From Vibrio hannami (GTDB taxonomy: Bacteria; Pseudomonadota; Gammaproteobacteria; Enterobacterales; Vibrionaceae), in assembly GCF_029589055.1 (NCBI RefSeq), contig NZ_JARQZP010000007.1:2170001-2234000 (forward strand): 64,000 nt of DNA. The letters run 5' to 3'. The notes under the pieces were generated by a model. The model worked only from the letters and a program-made list of their open reading frames with translations. It made no database searches and was not told the origin of the DNA. The position numbers and the translations under genes are program-made. Shown here one piece after another: positions 43,946-52,078 of the stretch. Position 1 is the first letter of the stretch. Every line of letters begins with the position of its first letter.

Positions 43946-45733
43946 TTATTGTGCGTCAGGCGCTACATTCAGAACTTGTAGAGTCGATTTCATTACTTCA
44001 GAGAAAACCGGACCAGCAACCGAACCACCATAATACTGATCGCCCTGTGGCTCATTTACAACTACAACCATTGCAACTTTAGGGTCACTTACAGGAGCCA
44101 CACCAGCTGTTAACGTGACATACTCATCACTATACCCACCAGCGGTTGCCTTTCTGGCAGTACCCGTCTTAGCTGCGATACGATACCCCGGAACCGCTGC
44201 CCGGGTGGCAGTACCACCTTCCTGCGTAACTCCTTCGAGCATCTCCAGAACATATTTGGCGTTCTCTTTCTCTACTACCTGGCGTTCTGTGTCGTGCTTA
44301 TTACCCTTCACAATATGAAGGGGACGATAAATACCATAACTACCCAATGTAGCGTAGGCGTGAGCCAATTGTACTGGGGTAACGGAAATACCGTAACCGA
44401 ACGCCAGAGTTGCAATTTCAAACTGCGACCAACGATGTCGGTTCGGGAAAATACCTTCTGTTTCACCAATCAGGTTGATACCTGAAGTAGAGCCAAACCC
44501 GACAGAACTGTACATTCCCAGCAGAGCTTCCAACGGCATTTCAAGCGCTAGTTTTGCAACACCTATGTTACTGGATTTCTTCAGAATGGTTGCCAGATCG
44601 GCTTTGCCTATTTTGGATGTATCTCTGACCCGGCTGCCACCGATTTGCATAATCCCGTTACCGGTATCGATAACGGTGCTGGAATCAGCAACACCATTTT
44701 CCAGTGCAGCCAATACAACAAAAGGCTTGATCGTGGAGCCAGGCTCCATCGCGTCAGTTATTGTCCGGTTTCTCATGCGGAAACTTTGTAGCTGCTCGCG
44801 GTTATTAGGGTTGTATGACGGCGCGTTAACCATCGCCAAAATCTCACCGGTTTCGACATCAAGAATAACAATTGAACCAGATGTTGCTCTGTGATCGGCT
44901 ACTGATTGTTTAATAGCCCGATACGCGATAGCCTGCAGGCGTTGGTCGATTGTCAGCTCAAGCGGCTTACCCTGCTTACGTTCATTCAGGGAGATATTTT
45001 CTACCACACGACCATAGCGGTCTTTACGGATAGTTTGCTTACCCGCCTCTCCTGTCAGCCAGGAATCATAGCTTCTTTCAACCCCTTCCAGACCTTTGTC
45101 ATCAATACCTGTCACACCAATAACGTGAGCGCTAACTTCACCCGATGGGTAGTAGCGACGAGACTCATTATTTAGACCTACACCAGTAAGCTTTAACTCC
45201 TTAATGTAGTTGGCCATTGCAGGGCTAACCTGGCGTTGAAGATAGATAAACCTGCGTTTTTTGTTTTTCTCTATCTTCCTGATCAGCCCTTCTCGATTTA
45301 AATTGAGGACATCCGCCAGTGCGTACCAGCGTTCTTTTTCTTGAATTCCACCGGCTTTAAAAATGGCAACCGGATCAGCCCAGACGGCTTGCACAGGAAC
45401 ACTTACTGCTAGTTGTTCACCGTTACGGTCTGAGATTATTCCACGAGCAGAAGGAAGAGATTTGACCCGGACTGAGCGCATATCTCCCTGTCGGATGAGG
45501 TTATCCGGCTCGATAACCTGGATATAGGCGGCTCTACCAATCAGGGCGAAGAAGGCCAATGCAACAAAGCCTAAAACGACAAACAAACGCCACTTAATTA
45601 ATAATGATTCGGGCTCTTTTTTTACAATCCGCTTATTAGCACTTCTGTTTTTGGCCGTATTTTTATCTGCGCCTTTTTTGTCTGCCCGGACTTGTTTGCG
45701 CTTTGGTGACGTTTTTTTCTTATTCCAAATCAT
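43946..45733 (-). CDS. ftsI: Penicillin-binding protein 3 (FtsI), septal transpeptidase
   Basis: A 595-residue class B PBP that crosslinks septal peptidoglycan with FtsW. A basic cytosolic tail (KKKTSPKRKQVRADKK), one membrane helix (about 48-68), a pedestal domain, then the transpeptidase domain with SxxK in EPGSTIKPFVVL, SxN in KSSNIGVAKL and KTG in AAKTGTARKA. The lysine-rich cytosolic tail is longer than in E. coli. It starts with ATGA overlapping the ftsL stop. Confidence 0.97.
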   Translation of the reverse strand: MIWNKKKTSPKRKQVRADKKGADKNTAKNRSANKRIVKKEPESLLIKWRLFVVLGFVALAFFALIGRAAYIQVIEPDNLIRQGDMRSVRVKSLPSARGIISDRNGEQLAVSVPVQAVWADPVAIFKAGGIQEKERWYALADVLNLNREGLIRKIEKNKKRRFIYLQRQVSPAMANYIKELKLTGVGLNNESRRYYPSGEVSAHVIGVTGIDDKGLEGVERSYDSWLTGEAGKQTIRKDRYGRVVENISLNERKQGKPLELTIDQRLQAIAYRAIKQSVADHRATSGSIVILDVETGEILAMVNAPSYNPNNREQLQSFRMRNRTITDAMEPGSTIKPFVVLAALENGVADSSTVIDTGNGIMQIGGSRVRDTSKIGKADLATILKKSSNIGVAKLALEMPLEALLGMYSSVGFGSTSGINLIGETEGIFPNRHRWSQFEIATLAFGYGISVTPVQLAHAYATLGSYGIYRPLHIVKGNKHDTERQVVEKENAKYVLEMLEGVTQEGGTATRAAVPGYRIAAKTGTARKATAGGYSDEYVTLTAGVAPVSDPKVAMVVVVNEPQGDQYYGGSVAGPVFSEVMKSTLQVLNVAPDAQ

Positions 45734-46086
45734 TTCAGAGAAACCGAAACTTCCTTATCTGCATCGGGACGAATCATTTCAAGATCGTCTTCAGCTACAG
45801 CTTGCACTCGACTATGCTCCGATAATGCATTCTCTTCTAAAATCAGGTTTCGCCATTCATTGTCTAATCTATCGCGCTCTTGCAACGTCTGATTTTTCTC
45901 AGTAACTGCCTGACGGGTATGATGGGTGCTGAACACGACCCCCATCGCCAGAGCAAAAATCGCAACCAACATAAATAGCGGTAGCCTGCCTACCGTAAAA
46001 ATATCTATCAGTATTATTTTGACCAGATTAGGCTGATCTTTTTGTTCAGCCTCCGCTCCTGACTTAAAGAATCGGCTTAAAAACAT
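45730..46086 (-). CDS. ftsL: Cell division protein FtsL
   Basis: A 118-residue bitopic protein of the FtsQLB complex. A short cytosolic part, one transmembrane helix (about 33-53, RLPLFMLVAIFALAMGVVF), and a periplasmic leucine-zipper-like coiled coil (TEKNQTLQERDRLDNEWRNLILEENAL). Identity rests on length, topology and position between rsmH and ftsI. Its ATG shares one base with the rsmH stop, and its stop overlaps the ftsI start. Confidence 0.93.
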   Translation of the reverse strand: MFLSRFFKSGAEAEQKDQPNLVKIILIDIFTVGRLPLFMLVAIFALAMGVVFSTHHTRQAVTEKNQTLQERDRLDNEWRNLILEENALSEHSRVQAVAEDDLEMIRPDADKEVSVSLK

Positions 46087-47033
46087 TAAAGCTTCTCAGC
46101 AATTCTCAATACTGAACTACGTGAGCGACTGTTTAGCTCAACCTCTTCTTTTGAAGGCATGATAGCTTTACCTACGGTTTTCAGCTTAGCGCTACCAAGT
46201 TCTTTGATCTGATCTTCTGTCAGCGGAATACCGTGAGGAACTTCTGGTCCTTTGCTCTCTTTACGCATAAAGCGTTTTACCATGCGATCTTCTAGAGAGT
46301 GAAAACTGATAACAGACAAACGTCCCTCTGGCGCAAGAATGCTTAGAGCACCTTTCAACGCAGTATCGATCTCTTCCAGCTCACTGTTTATGTAGATTCG
46401 GATAGCCTGAAAACTACGTGTCGCTGGATGTTTTTTCTTTTCTCGTGATGGTGAAACATCAGAGATAAGTTTTGCAAGCTGGCTGGTACGAGTTAGCGGC
46501 TCTTTCTCTTCATCTTCTCGATGCTCCACAATAGCTCTGGCAATTCTGCGGGCAAACTTCTCTTCGCCAAACTGACGCAGTACCCAGGTAATGTCGTCTA
46601 AGTCCGCTTCAAGCAACCATTGAGAAGCAGGAATACCCGAAGTTGGATCCATACGCATATCAAGTGGGCCATCTTTCATAAAGCTGAAACCACGCTCCGC
46701 GTCATCTAACTGAGGAGAAGATACGCCAAGATCAAGCAGTACACCGTCAACTTTGCCAGAGATCCCATACTCTTCTGCATATTCTGCCATTCCAGAAAAT
46801 GGCCCATGAATAATGGTGAATCGTGGATCATCGATTTTATTTGCTTCTGCTATCGCAGTTGGGTCTCTGTCGATACTGTATAGGCGGCCGTTTTCGCCAA
46901 GCCGGGAAAGGATGTTACGGCTGTGTCCACCACGACCAAAAGTTCCATCGATATAAATGCCGTCTGGTTTAATTGCCAGACCATCAATGGATTCATTAAG
47001 TAAAACAGAAATATGTTGGAATGATTCAGTCAT
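46086..47033 (-). CDS. rsmH: 16S rRNA (cytosine-1402-N4)-methyltransferase RsmH
   Basis: SAM-dependent methyltransferase for m4C1402 of 16S rRNA; RsmI in this window modifies the same nucleotide. 315 residues with HISVLLNESIDGL, IDGTFGRGGHSRNIL (SAM loop), LDLGVSSPQLDDAERGFSF and SVISFHSLEDRMVKRFM. It is the first gene of the dcw cluster here. No mraZ frame is present in the 204 bp upstream, which contain only a TTTGCAG / CTGCAAA hairpin (47153-47174). Confidence 0.97.
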   Translation of the reverse strand: MTESFQHISVLLNESIDGLAIKPDGIYIDGTFGRGGHSRNILSRLGENGRLYSIDRDPTAIAEANKIDDPRFTIIHGPFSGMAEYAEEYGISGKVDGVLLDLGVSSPQLDDAERGFSFMKDGPLDMRMDPTSGIPASQWLLEADLDDITWVLRQFGEEKFARRIARAIVEHREDEEKEPLTRTSQLAKLISDVSPSREKKKHPATRSFQAIRIYINSELEEIDTALKGALSILAPEGRLSVISFHSLEDRMVKRFMRKESKGPEVPHGIPLTEDQIKELGSAKLKTVGKAIMPSKEEVELNSRSRSSVLRIAEKL

Positions 47034-47237
47034 GTTTGGATCTCATTGTCCTAAAGGGCATATGCAACAAGCGCAACAACGCGGCATTATGTTAAGTAAA
47101 GCAGGGTAATAGTGTACTGATTTGCATTAATGTGGCTAGCTTTAATATGTTATTTGCAGTCAAATTTCTGCAAATGACCGTATAAGTAAGGCTCTAAAAT
47201 TGGTAAGTAAGCATCTAATAGTTGTATCGACTATTCT

Positions 47238-49417
47238 TTATACACTCATCGTATGTTTCACTTGCTGATAAAGGAAAAAGCGATTTTCAAATTCCGTATT
47301 AGATACTGGCTTACTAAAGAAATATCCCTGTCCAATATCGCACCGCTTTTCTGCTAGAAAATCGGCTTGCAACTCAGTTTCAACACCCTCCGCAACGACT
47401 GATATATTCAAGCTTTGAGCCATATCTATCACTGCAGAAGTAAGGGCTCTGTCAAAGTTATCAATTTCAATGTCTGATATGAAACTGCGATCTACCTTTA
47501 CTCCATCAAATTCAAAAGTTCTCAGATAAGATAGAGATGAATAACCCGTACCAAAGTCATCTAACCACAGTTGAATACCTAAACCTCTAATATCATCCAA
47601 TATACATTTAGCATAGGATTCATCCTTCAATAGGATGCTTTCTGTCACCTCAACATGCAGCCTATCAGGGGAGATTGAGTATCGATCCAGCGCCTCGTTT
47701 AAACACTCTACGACATTACTTCGATAGACCTGCCTTGCGGAAAGGTTTATAGCCAGATGAAAGCTCTCCGAATAAAACTCCTGCCAAACCTTTAACTGCT
47801 TACAAACAGTGTTTATAACCCATTCTCCAATAGGCAGGATTAATCCGCACTCTTCTGCTATCTGGATAAACCTGTCCGGGGAAACTAGCCCTTTCTTTGG
47901 ATGGTGCCATCGAATAAGAGCCTCCGCACCAACAAGTTCTGAAGAGTCAAACGCAAACTGTGGCTGATACAGTAGTTCAAATTGACTCATATCGCTATCA
48001 ATCGCTTTGCGTAAATCTTGCTCTACTTCCATACGCAGCCTGACTTGCTGGTTCAATTCCTGATCAAAGTTCGCGAAAGTATTTTTTCCCATGTTTTTAG
48101 CCTGATACATAGCGATATCGGCATTTTTAATTAGCTCTTCTGCGGTACTGCCATCATTCGGATAGTTAGCTATACCAATACTACCTGCAATAATGATCTC
48201 TTCTTGTCCAAGAGTAATAGGAGCTTGAATAGCCTGAATTAGACGCTGTGCTACCTTCGCAGCACTGATGCTAGCATCAACCTCAGGAAGGCAGATCAAA
48301 AACTCATCACCACCAATTCTGGCTACAAACTCTGAAGATGGCTCTTTGTGACCTACGAAGAAATCACTCCCCCTCAAGTTATCCGTTATCCTATCTGCAA
48401 CTTCGCACAAAAGCAGATCCCCTGTTTCGTGCCCGTAGTTGTCATTTACAAATTTGAACTCATCCAGATCAAGAAAAAAACTGAAAAAACTTCATTGGCT
48501 TTCTTTCTGGTAATAATCTGAGTTAACCGTTTAATAAACATATTACGGTTAGGAAGCTTGGTTAGAGAGTCGTGATACGCAAGAAAAGATATTTCCTGTG
48601 TTTGTCTCTTAATACTGCGCCCCATCTCATTGAATGCCTGCGCGAGCTCTCCGATTTCATCATCCCGTTCAACCTTGTTTTCACTTTCATAGTCACCTTT
48701 TACAATTTTTTTTGTATGAATAACCAAATCATGAATAGGAGCTACTAAAGAGCGGGATAGAATTACAGCGATAAGTATTCCGACAATGCCTGATACACAG
48801 GCGGTAACGATGAGGGCGATCTGCAACTTCTTTTGGCCGGCGTCGCTTGCCTCAATTATATTAGAAGTGATCGTTTCTATATCTTTCTGAATTGGATCTA
48901 AGGAGAGGGTCAGAATGATCCCACCGAGAACTTCGTCCGAGATCAATATAGGTTGCGCCATAGTTAACTCATAACTATCGATATTTGAGTAAGCTTGCTT
49001 CTGTCCCAAAACACTATCTAACAATACATCGTTACTTATCTTTTCTCCGTATGAAGGTATTGCATCATCACCATCATGAAAAATCGTGCCGTTTTTATCG
49101 AAAACAATAACGGAATTAACTTCATTATTGAGTATGGCTGGTTTAAGGAGGTTATATGTCGCATCCATATCAAACTGATAAACAGGATTGATAAGTGAGC
49201 GAGAGAGGTAGTCCAGAATACTCTTCCCTCTTTTTCGGACCTGAATAAGCAGACTGGTTTCTGTGTCGTTGGCACTTTGCGCTAGCACATTCTCGGAAGT
49301 TGCGTGAAAGCTATATAGTAGAACACCGGCAATGATTGTAATGATCAGAGTAAGCAGCCCAATGCTGCCCACTATAAAACGCCACTGAATACCGAACTTT
49401 ATATTTCTGTCCGTCAT
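47238..49417 (-). CDS. Membrane sensor GGDEF-EAL cyclic-di-GMP protein (apparent frameshift in GGDEF)
   Basis: One gene broken by a single missing base. Upstream part: TM1 (about 13-33), a ~150-residue periplasmic sensor of Cache/PDC appearance, TM2, a HAMP domain and the start of GGDEF (AYHDSLTKLPNRNMF). Within the T7 run (48480-48474) one more T restores FSVFFLDLDEFKFVNDNYGH and joins the second part: GGDEF motif RIGGDEF, then EAL domain with AEALIRWHH, LDDFGTGYSS and VAEGVET. Corrected length is about 726 residues. Both catalytic motifs are intact. The start ATG at 49417 has AGGGG before it. It lies 36 bp after a PhnD-like binding-protein gene, suggesting a sensor pair. Confidence 0.82.
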
Positions 49418-49453
49418 ATATACCCCTAATGACACGTCCTTGCGCCACTCCAG

Positions 49454-50404
49454 TTAAAGCTGCTCTGATAGTATCGAAGTAAGTTCGCTTACCAACCTGA
49501 AACTTTCTTCAGAACCAGATAGCTCATCAAACCTGGTCGTTTTTTGGTAAGCTTTAAGGACCTCTTTCCCTTCATCGACTTCATGCGCGGAGATTAATAT
49601 CTCTACAAGCCTATGCTTTATCGCAGGATCAATATCTTTTCTTATCAGTTCAACACTTCGCGGAAATGGGATACTTTCATAGATGACCCGGCTATCTCCC
49701 CGAAAGTTAGTTGGCATATCCTCATCGTTATCCCAGTCGAGATTACTTAACGCCCCTGCAGCAACTATGCCTTTGTGAACCCATGCAGAAATATTTATCT
49801 CTTTTTTAGCAAACACATAACCAATAGAGTCAGCAGGTGGTTTATCGCGAGGGTTATCAAGTTGTATTAGCTTATAGCCGTTCTGAATAAGAATAGAAGC
49901 GGGTACGTAAAACGCGGTTGTAGAGCCTTGATCCTGAAACGCAATTGTTTTACCAATTAGATTTTCAAATGATGCAATATCGTTATCTTTTCTTGTAAAG
50001 ATGATGGAAGAATACTCTGGAACGCCTTTCTTCCATCTACGCAGCACAACCTCAGCTCCTGCCCTTTGACGAAACTCAACAGCAGAAAAAATAGTTTCGG
50101 TGATAAAGTCGATCTTACCTTGTTTGATATAACGAACCATCTGCTCATTATCTTTGGCAAACAACACTTCTCCTTTGGATATACCAAGATCTTGGAGATT
50201 ATGAGCTAGATAGTCGGCGACCGGTTTAAGATGCTTAAAATGTTTTCGAGGGTTAGCACTCACTCGACCAACAACAATAGTGTCGCGAGAATGCTTTATT
50301 TCTTCTCGTTGAGGGCTATTCACCGCATTCCCCTCGTTTGCAAAGACAAACGAAGACAGCAGCATAATAGATATGCCTATGCCTGACGCTAAACGGAACA
50401 TCAT
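49454..50404 (-). CDS. PhnD-like periplasmic substrate-binding protein, likely sensor partner
   Basis: 316 residues with a cleavable signal peptide (MMFRLASGIGISIMLLSSFVFA). The fold looks like the phosphate/phosphonate-binding PhnD family (VGRVSANPRKHFKHLKPVADYLAHNL; IDFITETIFSAVEFRQRAGAE; LIGKTIAFQDQGSTTAFYVP; INISAWVHKGIVAAGALSNLDW). No ABC permease or ATPase gene adjoins it. Instead a GGDEF-EAL gene follows 36 bp downstream, a pairing analogous to NspS-MbaA of V. cholerae, so I infer a ligand-sensing role. The ligand is unknown. The start has a strong ribosome site (GGAGGAATTT-ATG). Confidence 0.8.
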   Translation of the reverse strand: MMFRLASGIGISIMLLSSFVFANEGNAVNSPQREEIKHSRDTIVVGRVSANPRKHFKHLKPVADYLAHNLQDLGISKGEVLFAKDNEQMVRYIKQGKIDFITETIFSAVEFRQRAGAEVVLRRWKKGVPEYSSIIFTRKDNDIASFENLIGKTIAFQDQGSTTAFYVPASILIQNGYKLIQLDNPRDKPPADSIGYVFAKKEINISAWVHKGIVAAGALSNLDWDNDEDMPTNFRGDSRVIYESIPFPRSVELIRKDIDPAIKHRLVEILISAHEVDEGKEVLKAYQKTTRFDELSGSEESFRLVSELTSILSEQL

Positions 50405-50425
50405 AAATTCCTCCAGCCATTACTG

Positions 50426-50438
50426 ATAACGTTGTTAT
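50426..50438. promoter_or_regulatory. 13-bp palindrome upstream of the binding-protein gene
   Basis: ATAAC-GTT-GTTAT, 22 bp before the start codon and upstream of the ribosome site. It could be an operator for the sensor cassette. No regulator is identifiable nearby, and the A/T-rich surroundings make chance occurrence possible. Confidence 0.3.
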
Positions 50439-50619
50439 TTTTTTGTAAATTTTGTTATGTGTTAATGGTAGCAGAACTTTGTTAGAGAGCGCCCGATTTC
50501 AAGGCATATATCGCGAAGTACAGATTAAAAACGTAAATATGAGACAAAAATGGTGTTTGGTTGAAAAAAAGAATTAATCACGTAAGGAAAAGATGAGGAA
50601 TAGAAGGAGATGCACTTCA

Positions 50620-50652
50620 ATCCTGAGCTGAAAAGGGCTTTCAGCTCAGGAT
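50620..50652 (-). terminator. rnpB 3' hairpin
   Basis: Perfect 14-bp stem ATCCTGAGCTGAAA / TTTCAGCTCAGGAT with a 5-nt loop, 15 bp past the RNase P RNA 3' end. It probably terminates transcription, although the T-tract is poor. Confidence 0.65.
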
Positions 50653-50666
50653 CAAAACCAGCAATT

Positions 50667-51060
<394 letters not shown>

Positions 51061-51068
51061 GGCCGCGG

Positions 51069-51097
51069 ATTGTACTTTAAGCCAACACTTATAGCAA
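51069..51097 (-). promoter_or_regulatory. rnpB promoter
   Basis: Minus strand -35 TTGCTA (51097-51092), 17-bp spacer, -10 TACAAT (51074-51069), then the GC-rich discriminator CCGCGGCC before the RNA 5' end. This is a typical stable-RNA promoter. Confidence 0.75.
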
Positions 51098-51119
51098 CCA
51101 ATAACCAAAACTTCCCCGA

Positions 51120-51152
51120 GAACCTGTAACCTGTAACCTGTAACCCGTAACC
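51120..51152. repeat. Heptamer tandem repeat (CCTGTAA)n
   Basis: Four to five tandem copies of ACCTGTA/CCTGTAA (one variant CCCGTAA), reaching the rsmI stop codon at 51152-51154. A related array, (CCTGTCA)n, occurs at 60831-60863 next to the zapE stop. Confidence 0.75.
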
Positions 51153-52015
51153 TACCCCAAATTCTCTAATCCCCATTTATATAGGGCGTTTTTCTTAAAT
51201 CCATGCATTTCAGCCACAATTGCCGCCGCTTTTTTCAAAGGTAACTCTTTGGTTAGTAACTCAAGTAACCTTATCGCCTCTGGTGAAAATTCTTCTTCGG
51301 AACTTTCCCGATAACCATGAATCAGCAGTACCATCTCGCCTTTTTTGCGATTGTCATCTTCTTCAATCCATGGAATCAGCTCTCCAAGCGGCATTCCCTG
51401 AATGGTTTCATAAGTTTTGGTTAGCTCACGGGCAAGAACAACTTCTCGCTCAGGACCAAGAACAACCAGCATATCTTGCAGTGAATCCATAATTCGGTGA
51501 GGGGATTCGTAAAAAATACAGGTACGCTCAGCCTTTTCAATCTCTCTTAGCTTGTCTTGTCGACCCTTGCTTTTCGGAGGAAGAAAACCTTCAAAGCTAA
51601 ACCTATCCGAAGGTAAACCAGAGGCACTTAGCGCAGTAATCACCGCACAGGCACCAGGAAGAGGAACAACTTTAACGCCTGCCTGACGACATTTTGTAAC
51701 AAGATGATACCCTGGATCACTGATAAGTGGTGTACCAGCATCAGAAACCAGAGCAATGGATTGTCCTTCTTTTAAACGTTCTACCAGAACCTGAGCCTTT
51801 TGCTGCTCATTGTGATCATGAAGCGCAAATGTTCTGGTCTGAATATTGAAGTGTGATAGCAACTTACCTGTATGTCTTGTATCCTCTGCAGCTATTACGT
51901 CTACAGACGACAGGACATCCAGGGCTCTCTGGGTAATATCTCCTAGATTTCCTATAGGAGTCGGTACAATATAGAGAGTTGGGATCTCAGACGGGTAAGT
52001 TTTGTTATCTGTCAT
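51152..52015 (-). CDS. rsmI: 16S rRNA (cytidine-1402-2'-O)-methyltransferase RsmI
   Basis: 287-residue tetrapyrrole-methylase-fold enzyme adding the 2'-O-methyl group to C1402 of 16S rRNA, complementary to RsmH. Motifs: LYIVPTPIGNLGDITQRALDVL, AAEDTRHTGKLL, ALVSDAGTPLISDPGYHLV, VPLPGACAVITALSASGLP and FYESPHRI. It is divergent from lpoA (63 bp apart), the common arrangement, and ends in a heptamer repeat. Confidence 0.96.
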   Translation of the reverse strand: MTDNKTYPSEIPTLYIVPTPIGNLGDITQRALDVLSSVDVIAAEDTRHTGKLLSHFNIQTRTFALHDHNEQQKAQVLVERLKEGQSIALVSDAGTPLISDPGYHLVTKCRQAGVKVVPLPGACAVITALSASGLPSDRFSFEGFLPPKSKGRQDKLREIEKAERTCIFYESPHRIMDSLQDMLVVLGPEREVVLARELTKTYETIQGMPLGELIPWIEEDDNRKKGEMVLLIHGYRESSEEEFSPEAIRLLELLTKELPLKKAAAIVAEMHGFKKNALYKWGLENLG

Positions 52016-52078
52016 TTGTTTACCATCACTTCAGCGATTAATATAGAGACAATTTTACACATAGTTGAATAAGAACTC

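Noticed and set aside
49036..49275. Separate small gene inside the GGDEF-EAL gene
   Set aside because: Out-of-frame shadow of the sensor domain with no ribosome site.
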